From Symsagittifera roscoffensis (lineage: Eukaryota > Xenacoelomorpha > Acoela > Convolutidae): a DNA stretch of 64,000 bases. A program made the position numbers and the translations under genes. The stretch's first letter is position 1; the number at the start of each line of letters is the position of its first letter. This document shows, in pieces, positions 46,401 through 59,200 of this stretch. The stretch is from the NCBI RefSeq assembly GCF_963678635.1, contig NC_087068.1, positions 40,197,649 through 40,261,648 of the forward strand. Direction: 5' to 3'. The notes under the pieces were generated by a model, which was given only the letters and a program-made list of their open reading frames with translations, did not search any database and was not told where the DNA came from.

Positions 46401-49400
46401 GTTTTTTCTATTTCATCTGTTCGCATCTTGTTTTGTTCTTTTGAAATGCGTTAACTCCTCATTTCTTATCTCTTTTCTCCTTTTTGATCAATTATGCCCG
46501 AAAAAAAGTTTATCATACAAATCTATGCATGGGCTCTGTGGAAAAAGTTTATCATACGGTTTTCATTCATGAATTTTGTATGATAAGCATTCTTTTTACC
46601 TGGAAAAAATTTGAGCCCCAGGAAATGTTTCAGTTCCCGTTTTAGTCGCTAAACGAGCTTCTTGAACAAAGCAAAAGCATTTTCCAATTTTTTTGCATGT
46701 AAAATGTTCAAGTTTTTGCTTCTTACGTGGTCCATACACAGTGTGTGTACATAAAACAACCAAGGGTCAACATGAAGGTTCTTTGTGGTGACAGAATTTG
46801 TACTTTTTAGTTTTAGATAATAAGATATAAACTATGTCTAACCGAAATACAGGCCACGATTCTGATCGTCTCTTTTTGCGTAACAGAGGCTTCCTAGATA
46901 TATACAAAAGTTTACATTTTTCATCAATATTTTGAGTGAAATTCAATTTTTTTCTGACTGAGCATCTAGCAATATGTAGTTATATCTGCATTTCATTCAA
47001 GAAAACTTATGGGTGAAAAACAAATATACTGCAAAACACAAAATAGTTACATACAAGGGAAAAAATGTTTGTCAGAAATTCCATAGTATGGAAAATTTGC
47101 TTGTCATACATTTCCATTGAATAAAAAAGCTTGTCATAAGGTTTTCATCCAATGTATCCAAGGAATTAAATGCAATTGTAAGATAAATATTGGATGAACG
47201 GCATATCACATCATTACTAGGCCTATCTGTGCTTTTGTGAATTGTAAGTGGATTCCACCAAAGGTAAACCGATTCCACCATTACCATTACAAAAAGCTAA
47301 AACACTGTATTGCTCAACATTGCTCCAAAAACAGGCAAGAATCCACAACAAAATTTGTTGAATTCGCACCAAAGTTTGCGAAATTCAGAATACTTTGTGG
47401 AATCTATAATCAAATAATAATATATGAGTTTAAAAAACTTGTTGTCGTGAAATCTTTAACTGTGGAATCCGCAAATTGAAAGCGGAATCTGCAAATTGTA
47501 AGCGTAATATGCATAAACTTGCGTAATTCACATACATTTGCGGAATCCGTGTACATATGCGGAATCCGGAACAACCAATTACCTATGTTCGCTAGTTGTG
47601 GAGTCCGCAACAAAACTAATGCACTGACTAAATTAACGTTGCAGGTATTTGTACGCGGAATCCACTGAAGTTTTGTAAGTGGAACCCACTTACATTTTTG
47701 AGCATGTTTAAAGACTTGTCTGTGAAATCCAATGCACAGTTTGGCCTCGTAAAGATCTTTCAAACTTTTCATTCAAATCTGGTTAAACGCTGATGTTTTA
47801 AAGAATTGGTAAAAAATCGGTCTGGTAAAAATTCGTTTCACAATTTTAGCAGCCAGCAAGAGTACGAAATCTAAAGTAACTGCGCCAATTGATAAAATGA
47901 AGAAAGAGGATATAGCACCACCAGAGGCATTAGACAAAATCAGAGAAAAATACAAAATGAAGTATGCTACAGCAGCCATGATGAAAAACATGCACTTCAT
48001 GACCACTACAGGAGACGAATATGAGGGTCAAGGGAGGGAGTCACCTTTCAACGCAGTTAGAGACGACTATTCGAAGCAAATAGGACCTTATACGGTAAAG
48101 TACACTTACACATATGAGCAACAAATGTGACAGAGGGGTCTTAAAAACTAACAGGGTCTATAATGTAAATACAGTGGCGCAAAAAGTTTTCTTTTTATTA
48201 GTTCAGTGAGGTCAACCAAAGCCTCGAATAGACAAGCGCAATTGAGGCTGGCGTGTTACCTTTCAGAAAAAGCCTTGAAAATCTTCGATCGATGTATTGA
48301 CATATTTGATAGCTGTAATATCTTTGAAGTAATGTGATGTGGGACACCTCTCATTTGTTTTTAAAGGCACCCATCTACCACACATGTACATATGTAGAAC
48401 AAGTATATCTTGCTCAATTTGGATAACGCTTTTTATGTCAGCTATCAATAGATTTTTCATGAGATTTGCCGAAACCACAAATAGACCACAATTTTATAGC
48501 ATTTTAAGACCGACCACAAAAATGGATCGTGAAAAAAGTACAGAAGAAGGAACCTTTTAGAAAAATTATCAGCTTGAATAGAGGGAGCGAGCAATCGCCC
48601 TTCCCTCTCGTTCGGTACCATACTGCTCTTGCTTAATGTTTATGTATAACTGCAAGAATAGGCTTCGGCCTTTTTTTGACAATCAAGCGATAATGATTGG
48701 AGCGCGACCAGGTGTGTATCTACGATTTGTTGGGGGATCAATGTCAAATTTCCGATTTTTGAGCTCTCGATAGAATTTAAAAAATTGTCAGAAATATTTA
48801 AAGTTTAGCGTTGCTTTGCCAAAGACGCCCGTAGACAATAAAAAGGGTTGGTTGGTTGGTTTTCAGTTGAGAAAGAATGAACTTCGTAAAATGGTACCAA
48901 AGTGGGACCTTTTCTGCAGTCACGGCTTCCAGTTCTCAGAAAGAGTCGTCAGCCTTTTCATCCCCTTCCTAAATCCGCTACTGAGGTAGATTAATTATCT
49001 GTGCATAGAGCTTCCCTTGTTTTTCTTTGTGTTCCGACCTTTGAAAATCAGGAAGAACTGTATTCGGGTGTTTTATTATTTTTTCACCCAAAATTAAGTA
49101 CCACAATTAATAATCGAAACATAATAAAAAAAATTAACACCTTTCAGACGTCATTTGAACGAAATAAAATTTTTCAAGAAGTTGTCGCAGTGTTGAGAAA
49201 AACTGGTTTCAAATTTTCGACTTTTAACTCATTATCGAGTTTTTCTAGATGTAACAATTTTTACAGAGATACTTATTTTAATTTGATTTTTAGGCTAGAA
49301 AAACTTAAGTTTACAAAAAAAAACTATATTTTTGGATGTATTATGACTTTGCGCTTCCTTGGCTACAAACATTTTCCAAAAGAAACTTAAAACTATTGTT

Positions 49401-52400
49401 CAAAGAAATAGAAATAGGAAAAAAAAAAGTTTTTTAAAAGAAAAACGTGTCCGATTATGTCGAATTGACTATATTTCTACGCAATTGTTTAGTTTTTAAA
49501 GTCATACCACATTTCTAATTTCAGTTTTTATACGAATATGGTCGAAACATTCTGTGCAACTTGCATAGCAACCGGCCGTCCTTGTTTTGAAGCTAGTAAC
49601 ATATGATCAAGTTTGTGAAGAGTCGATGAAAATTGTTTAGACCCCCCTTTTGTAAGTGCTGATGATTTTTTTCGCTTTCTTCAATCAAGTTTTAAAATTT
49701 TTTCAAATTTACTTTGTGTTTTTTTTAACTTTGACTTCATTTCGTTACTTAAAAGGAAAGTAAACTCACTATCAAACAGCGAAGGTGTAAAGTTCTCAAA
49801 AACTTTGATTGATTTCTACTTTTGAATCAAGAAATTAATTTCAGATCTCCCAGCGGAAGAAAACATTTACATAAAAAATTTTCAGTTTTCTTAAATTAAC
49901 TTAATTTAATCAAAAAAAGTGTCACTCATAAATTGTTCTAGAATTCAAATATTTTTAAGGGCATCTGTTTTATCCTTTCAAAGTCGAAAGCTTTGATTTT
50001 CTAAAAGCTAGCCATTTGTTTTATTCATTTGGGTTCATTGTCTCTTTTCCAACTGCCAGTTGGCTATTTTTTATTTTTGCATGTGCACTAAATTGAGTTT
50101 GCCTACGTTATTTTTTCAGGTGTGTAGTTGGGACACGTTTTTGCAAGAGTGCTGCGACGTTGATCTTTGTACATTCGGAGACCCTCAGAGTGTGCCAATG
50201 TATGAGTTTGCAGCAAATGGTGTCATCCTACCTCTCTCTACCTCAGACAGAGAAGGCGAGCCTCGCTTGATGCACTCTTTGCCCTCTGGATTTTACACTC
50301 CATTCGAGAACCAGTTCGACAAATCTCATGTCAGGTTAGAGTTCACACATTAATCACATTGTTTTTCATTTAATTTTAAGCTCTTTGGAAAGGTTTTTAT
50401 CATCACCACCAAGAAAAAATTCTAAAATATGTTCGAAGAGGCGAACTAACCGAGCAGAGCTGATATATTACAAACGGTGATATATTCAAATTAAATTGCT
50501 AGATCGCTCTTTGTTATACTTCTAACAGTTTTCAGAATTTATTTCAGTAATCTTTCATAAAGTGAAAGTTTTGAATTTTTGATCAACTTTTTATCAGGCA
50601 GAATAATGCCCGCATCCAAGTTTAGGCGTAAATAATCGGTTATAACGGACTCTTATGGTAATTTTTCGACAATTATAATTGATTATAATTACCAAAATTA
50701 GGTGTTTAAAGGATTTAAAATTGATTATAATCGTGATAACTTCCAAGAGATTATAATCTCTTATAACCGATTATAATTGGTTATAGTTCTTACAAAAAAC
50801 CTTAGAATCAATTGTAATCCATTATTTTTATAATTGATTTTAAAGGATTTATAATTGATTATAACCGTGATAATTTCCAAGAGATTATTATCTCTTATAA
50901 CCGATTATAATTGATTATAGTTCTTACAAAAAACCCTTAGAATCAATTATAATCGATTATAATTGATTATAATCTCTTATTTTGCCAAATTTTTGTCAAT
51001 TCAAATTTATAATCGAGTTAAATCTTATGGCTTATTATTTTTGTGTCAATAAGAAAATCTCTGAAAGAGAGATCTCATGAACACTTTGGTTCATCTGAAC
51101 GCAAAGTTATACCTCGAAACAAAAGTTTCATAGAGATCCTTTCATATTAATGGAAAAGTTCCCACGGTAGATGAAAAATAAATCTCCCGAAACAATCATG
51201 AAACTAAATCAACTTGCTGATGTTTTGGTGGTTGAAAAGCGTGAAAACAATTCTAATGGGGAAGAAATGAAAAAACAAAACTTTATAAATTTGAATTGAG
51301 TGGAAAAACTCAAAATCATTTTTCTCAATTTTCATAGGAACCAACGTTCACAAAAAGCATAAAATATAAGCAATTTAGATGCAACTTCTTAGACAAAATG
51401 GACAAACAAAAGGAATTATAATCAATTATAATAGATTATTATGGATTTTCTGCAAAACTAATGAGTTAGAAATTTGAATAAAAATAATGGATTATAATCA
51501 ATTACAATCGATTATCATTTTTTCGAAAAATGGACGAATAAATAATCGATAAAAATTGATTATAATGGATTATAATTAATTATAATTTGATCTTAAAAAG
51601 AGAGATTATAATCGATTTTTAATTGATTAAAATCGATTGTTTCTCAATTATAGTGAGACTGGTACTAAAATCCTAATATAATTGATTATTAACACTTGAA
51701 ACTGGATGCGGGTGCTTTTGAAAAACTATCAAAGATGCAATATAATTGATTGAAATTGAAATGAGTCTTTTATGTATTACAACTTTCAAATTTAAAGCAC
51801 GCACTATGCTGAAATAGAAATCCGATTTATCACCTTTTGTAACATAACATCCGAGCATTTTCAAAAGAAAGGGGCACCGTCTATTTGTCACAGCATCATG
51901 TTTTGGCTTGATAGATTCGTGCATTTCCTTGAACGATAATAATATTGGCCTTACTCTTAATTTTCTAATTGAAAAGTTCTAAAAAAAGAGCAAAATTGGG
52001 GTAACGAAGAGATCACTTTCAATTCGATCAGTCTAAACAGCGATCTGATCAGATAAATTGTTGGAGAACAAAATTTATTAAGGCTTTAGAAACGGTCATT
52101 TTTTAAAAACGGGTCCAATCGAAAGTATGAGTTGTGGAAATCTCCCCTGTAAGAGCAGCTACGCCCAATGACGCTAGAACAAAAAATATGGCCCTCGGAA
52201 CTGCAAAAGTTTGATTTTTTGATGGTTTTTTCTTTAATTATTATAAAACTAAATACAAAAACTACCTTACTAAATCTAAGATATTGAATTCAATCGAAAG
52301 AACAGTTTATGGGAAGTTATCCTGCATAAGCAGCTATTCCAATATTTTTCACATTTTAAGATCCAAAAAAGATCCTCGGGAAAAGTCTTTTTTAACCAAT

Positions 52401-55400
52401 TTGTGTAACTGTTTGATTTTGCTCCAAACTACCCACCTGGAAATTTTAGTTCAGTGGAAAAAACGGGTTGTGAAAAGTTCCCGTTCATTAACGGCTACGC
52501 CGAAATGTTATCAAATCAAAATTAATGGCACACGGAAATTTTTAATGTTTTGATATTTTTTGAGCTTTTTTTAAATATTACTTAAACAAATTATCCAATC
52601 CAAATAGATTCAGCTCAAAAAAACGATTGAGCTCAAAAAAAAGCTTAGATATATTTTTTGAAAATTATCCTACTAAATAATTTGATCAAAACAATGTATA
52701 GACGGCTGTCCCTTAAATATTATTAGAAAAAAATTAATGGCCTTCGGAGAAATCAAATTGATTTTTGACGGTACATTGGAAACTTTTTTTTTTTTTTTTT
52801 CAATAATTACCCTGCAAGTTTAAGTTGATTTTTTGACCATTCATTGGAAAGTTTTAGACTTCTTTTTCCATAACTAACCTGCCAATTCTCAGATTAATGG
52901 TTCATTTGAAAAGCACGTTATAGGCTTCTTCTCTGCTTAAGCCGGTACGTCCTTGTTGTACGCTCTTATTCTCGAAAACTGCCCTGCCAAGTCTCAGTTT
53001 ATTGGTTCAATCAAAAAACAGATTTTGAAATTTTCTCCGCATATGCCGGTGCGCTCTTTTTTGTGGTACACGTTATAGTCGCAAATTGGATTTTTGTGAC
53101 GGTTTTTTGGAATCATTGTTTTTTCCTTGCTAATAACTACCAACTGAGATTAAGGGTTACGTCGAAGGAACTGGTTGAGTGAATTTTTCCGACAAATTTG
53201 AGACGAACCTGAAGTTAACTGGGAAAAAAACAAGTAATAGAAGTTTTCCTCGCATAAATGGTTCCACGCTCACTGGGTCGGTAAAAAAACAGTTACTGAG
53301 ACAAATCCATTACCCTGGTAAGTTTTTTTAGTTCAATTGAAAGAACGAGTAATATGCATCTCCCCTAAATAAACGACTATTTCTTATGTTAGTATACGAA
53401 AAATAACTGAGGTTAAGTTCAAATTTTGCAAATTTGAAAAAAAAACGGATTTCATCCCGATCAGTAAAACATATCCAAAAAAAATATAAAAAAAGTTTAA
53501 AAGTTACTTCCAGCTTCAGCTAATTGGGTAATTATGACGCGAGCCGAACCAATCGGGTAATTTTCAAGGGGTTTAAATCTCAAGTGGTGGGAATACGATA
53601 AATAAGACAAAATATGGTGCATAACTCGACCGATATGCCATCCGCTCTTCATAGCTTTCCCCCGATTATAGTAAAATATGCTCAACTTGAATATATATTT
53701 GTGTGTGTGAATATATCACACACACACAAACAGGGAAGTGTAAAAACCGCTTTCCTTCTTCATTTTATGGTATCCAATTATGGGAAAATTAGCGTGGAAG
53801 TTGAGGAGGGGGAAAAGGGTGTGGCCTACATTGGTTAATAAAAGTTTTTTCACAGGTTTTTGGGAATGCTCAAAATTGCGCCTAACATGAGCTTTGGTTC
53901 ATATCAGATAAAGTCTGGAGTGTTTCATTTCCGTGGACGCCTCTGGCTTTTCCGGGACGCTATTTACGTCGGCCAACTGAAGGAGGGGATAGTCGAAGTC
54001 AGAACTATGACCGAGTATGCATCTCTACTCAGCCAGAACATCTTCAACCGCGAAAATCTGTATGGGTTCCAGTGGCTCCAAGAATCATTCGATTCCGGAC
54101 AAGTAAGTAACTGTTTTTAGAGGCTGTGTTTCTATGAAACAAAAATTGTAATTGGTGTTATTTCTCCTAGTGTTTTTTAATGGTGTGTTCCCACAAAGCC
54201 GCATTCTCAGATAGCCGAAAAGTTTTTTCCTAGATAGCCAACAATTAAGCAAAAAATGGTTTGACACGAGCAATAATTGCCACTTAACTAGTGGCCAGGC
54301 CCACAGTGACTTGTAATGGCTTGAACCGATCAGTCAACGCCGCGCAAATGTTGACCAGGCCGACCTAAACCAGTAAGTTTCAATCAATTTTTGGCTATCC
54401 GGCTAGAAATTTCATCTTCGGCTATCCAAAATTTGACTCATGGCACGCCGCCGTTATGCCGTTAAAAACTGATTCTGGTTCAACCTAGCGGGGTTGTTAT
54501 GGTACAAGAATAAAAAACAATTATTTACAATATAGTAAATGTCTTCATCAAGCTAATTTTGGTTATTTTTGCTGCACCTTTGGCGCATCTTCGACAAACG
54601 GAGATCCGTACATCAAATATTTCGAAAAGTATTTCAAAAAAATGTCTGCTGCATATCAATACTTTCACGAAAGCTTTTGGAGTAACAAACTTTTCTTCGA
54701 CTTTTTGCGAGTTGTCCTTATCTTGACGCCCCAATTTCAAAGAAAAAAACTGAAGCACTTAAGATTTGTGGCTTTTTTCACCATCAAGTTAGCGATTGAA
54801 AAAAAGGGTTTTAACCGACTTTATTTCTTATAACCGAATAAAAAGAGCGATTCCATTAGTTCTTATCATAACTAAGAAGATATTTAAAAATATTGGTTTG
54901 GCAAAAACTTGGTGTTTGAAAATTGGCAATTTGATTAAACGACTGAACTAGGTATGCATGCGTATAAAGTTCCATTTATGAAGCTCAATGAGTAGGGGTG
55001 GAATCATCAATATTACAAATTACTGCCAAAACAAGAAAAACATGAAGCAAACCGTATGTTCCCGTTACCTCTGTGCAAGAATACTCTCATAACATTCAGT
55101 ACTAAATGAATAACTTTCAAATTTTTTTCGTTAATACTTCGGTACAATGTGCGGCATGCATTTTTGACTTACCATCGACACGAAAACCTATCGAGCACAA
55201 TTTTTCCGGCCGCCAAAAGGGAAACACTCCCAAAATGCTCCATGATTTTCACGACTGTCCAAATTGTAAGCGAAATGTCATTTTGAATGTACAAATGCCA
55301 ATTTTGAAAGCCAATATGCTGTATGCTAATTAATTTTCCACAGTTTTTGTTACTCAATTTTTTTAGTATCAGTAGTAAAGTTGTACGGCACTGGCATCCT

Positions 55401-56247
55401 AATTAGGATCAATGGCTGTAGTGCTATAGACAATCCCGAATTATCCCTATAGATTCTTAATGTTCACTATGAAAATGTTTTTGAAAAATAATTTTTGTCG
55501 AATGATCCCAATGTTTAACTTGCAAATGATTCTGTTGTTAAGGCGAAACCAAAATTGTTGAAGTGCACCAAAATGCAATTGATACAAAATGATTTATGCA
55601 TTAAAAGATAACACTATTTGGCAGCCATTCTACAACCAAATCGTACTTACATGATCCGACGGGTGATAAAGAATAAATCGTGTTTGAAAAATTTACAGGA
55701 CAATTGAGCTCTTTTCCACTTTGCCCACATTTCAAATTTTCAGATAAAAAGACAGTTAATTTAATGACTGCTATGATAATGAATGATAGTGAAACTTTAA
55801 CAGCATGACAAAGAATGTCTTGCAAACTAACAAGAAGTTTTGAACCTGAGTGCTTTCGCCCGTAGCCCCTGCAATAAAACTATCACGTAAATCTCAAAAG
55901 TCGGGTTTCCATATGCATTCTTAACATGACCGTAGGCGTCATCAGTAAAAGAATTTAAAAAAATTGATAGCCTCGTCTAATATCTTTAGCTTTGACCTAA
56001 TTGCGCCAAGCCACCCTTTTCCTGATCTGATTCTCATTATTAATTTTTTCATTATCTCAGTTTTACTTCAGTAATTCAGTCATATTATGTAAAAAAAAAA
56101 CTTACAATATCTTCAAGTCTTGACTAGTCCATTACAAATAATATCAGTGTCTGATCCAGGAAGATCAGCTATCTACCAGACATACACGAGAGAATCGATT
56201 GCAGTCATCCATCAACAGAGAGAGAGAGTGAGAGAGAGAGAGAGAGA

Positions 56248-56286
<39 letters not shown>

Positions 56287-59200
56287 TTGGCTCCCCGAAA
56301 AAGCGACGGTAATCAAAACGAAGAATGGACTACAATAAGTCACATATTGCTACCGAACTACTTCCTTGATCTTATCGATCTACTTCGACAGAACCGAGAA
56401 AGAATGTACGAGAGTTGTACTATTAAAGAGAGCTATCCGGCATTAGAAAAGACGACACAACCGCGCTCGACCATTCTCCCAGAAGAAATATCTTCGCGTA
56501 TGGCTGCGAGTCAATCCCGTTGTATGAAAATCAGGAGGGATGTAATCGTGCTTATGCAGAGCGCGAACCGTGTTGGGATATTCCGACAGTAATGTCTCCC
56601 GAGTCATTTGTGTATAATATTTGTCTCAGATTTTATCTTGCCTAGTAGACCAAATAAAATTTTCCCTGAAATGTTAGAAGAAAAAAACTTGACAAAACTT
56701 TCAAAAAAATCATAAAACGAGAATAATTTTTTGCACAATTTGTTGTTTGAGAAAGAATGAGATGAGAGAAAGAAAGATGAATACACTGGCTCAATAATAA
56801 AACCCATTTGTAATATTTTTTTTGAGAATTGTGTTTTCTTTTTAAAAGAAAGATAATTATAGAAGGTCCAACATTTTCATGATGGTAGTCCAACCATATT
56901 TATTTGGCTTTTTTCAAACACTCTCTGCTCTCTCCCTTTCACTATAAGCTGTGCCAAGTTGGGTTAGCCAGGTCTTACGCAAAGTATTAGAGATTGTCTT
57001 AAGCCATAATTCTGCTTTATATTACGTAGGGTTTTTTTCGAAACTCAACATGACCTTTAACCCTGCTCAGAAAATCATGGCAAATCCCAAACTGCTTTTC
57101 AGGCGTTCAGCTTTATTATGGATGGAATCAAGTTCAAGACCAAGATCCTAATTCATTTTGCAGTGGTTTAATTTTCAAAACAGTAAAAGTTGAATTTGAA
57201 AAATATTTCTCATCAATTTTTATGGAAGATTCATCAGTTGCAACCTTTGGAATGATTTCTTGGATACAATTTAAATTTATTTAGATTATGATTGATTTCT
57301 ATTTGAATTGTTCTCTAAATTTTTTTTTCGTTCAGTTACTATGCACTTAGTGAAACATTATCAACAAAACGCACACTAGCAATTTGATTTTACCTCATTT
57401 TGCAAATTAAGTGTTTGTTGATTTTTCAAGGTCGCACGCGTTGCTTTGAGGTCCTTTACGAGGGTCGCTTCGTATAGCTTTCGTAGGTTCTTGTCTTGAG
57501 TTAGTCGGCGATCGAGTGAAATCAGTGTGGTAAGGGCTATGTATTAGTTGTTCTGTAGTTTGGTCTGAACCAATCTCGTATCTTTCTCCCGTGTGTTTAA
57601 TTGTGTTTTCAAGAGTTCAAACTTCCGCTAGATTGTTTTTTTGCTTATACTTCATTTCGGGCTTTTTTCAGTCGTTTCTTCAATTTTCCAGAATTGCTGA
57701 ACCAAGTAGTCTAATGGTTGCTCAACATATTCACTTGATTTCCTTGTAACTTTCACAGTGACTTTCAGAATTAGTTTTGGTTATTTTTTAATGTATGAAG
57801 GTGTGGGAAAATAAGCTTCAGCAACAAATATTAATAATTGCAATTTGTAGCAATCATCACTTGAGTCAATATTGCTATATTGCTCTAATGCCGGGGATCC
57901 TTCAGTTTCATATTGCAGAAAGTGAAGAAGTTCAAGTTCCGAGTTTTCAAATAGATTGTCACAAATCTTTAGTATGACAACTGTATATTACTCTTAAATT
58001 GCTACCCCTTCGTCACAAAAAAGACGTCTTGTGAAAATTTTTTCAAAAGTGGAGCTTGTGAAAGTTGACACCCAATCTCAAGTCTGTCGAAAATTGTCGA
58101 ATATAATTCAATAGAGCGAAAACGACGTGATGGCAATTCTTTTGAACGCAAACTTACGGCCGATTAGCCAAAAACGAGTAGCACCGTCGCTGATGTAATT
58201 GTTTTGTGATGACAAGGCACTTGCAATAACAGCAATTGTAGCTTTGCAATCTAGCGAATACAGAATGAAACGGAAATCACAGTCGAAAAAAAACCAAAAA
58301 AACAACATTTTTGACAAAAGAATAAAAACAATTTCAAGAAAAAACAGCCACGAAACAGCCACCAATATTAAATTGTTTTTAACATCACTGATAGAGCAGC
58401 CACTAAGCAGATAAAATTGGGAAGGTGCACTGTGAGCAAAAAACAAAAAAAACATGCCACAAGAAATTGTTTTCTAGAAAAGTTTTTGAACAGTTTTTAA
58501 GACTTGAAGCTTTTACACCACAAACGTCTTGTTTCTTAAAAAATTTAACCGGCAAAATAAAAAAATGAAACATAGGGCGATATAATTTGGATTGCAAAAA
58601 TCGAACTTGAGAAAGCATCTTCCAAATCTGATCTTCCGATGGTTGGGTAAGTTGATGAAAAACCAGGACGACGTCAATCATAGTAAATTTTGATTGAAAC
58701 GAAAAATTTCATTTTCAATTATTTTGAAACAATAGATTTCCGACCGGGTCTCTAACGTCGGACTTCGAATTGGAACAGAATCTTGGTTACTTGTTGACCA
58801 GGTGGGAAGGAACCTTGAATTTGTTAAGGTTCAGTAAAAAAGAAAACTAAATTTTTCACAAGTAATTCTCATTTAAAAAGGAAAACTGGGCCGGCTGAAA
58901 ATAGAACCAAGTCCCGAATCAGGGTTAGGAATGTTTAAAACATGTTTTAAAACAAGGCAAAAAAACACGTTGTAAAACAGAAAATAAAAAATAAATTTTT
59001 TATTTTTACACTTATATCGCAAAAAAAACTAGCTTTGTCTGGGAGTCGAACCGCTGCGATATGGGTATGAGCCACCTTCCCTTGTTGGGCCTGCTCGATC
59101 TCAGCAATGCTGCACTTATCATCTGAATCATTTTGTAGCAAGAGAAGAGATGACCATCTGACTCCCATTTTTCTTGACGCATATCTATCAGATCCTCGGT

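Noticed and set aside
47897-48130. Self-contained 77-codon ORF ending in EQQM
   Set aside because: A strong donor (ACG|GTAAAG) at 48,095 and phase agreement with the next exon make it more likely an internal exon; the tail after the donor is intron.
49001-49390. 129-codon plus-strand ORF
   Set aside because: Phe/Lys/Asn-rich composition expected from AT-rich DNA, no ATG start and no splice context.
59038-59105. Possible tRNA or tRNA-derived SINE on the minus strand
   Set aside because: A perfect B-box-like GGTTCGACTCC is present and TGGCTCA could be an A box, but they are too close together and no acceptor, anticodon or T stem can be formed.
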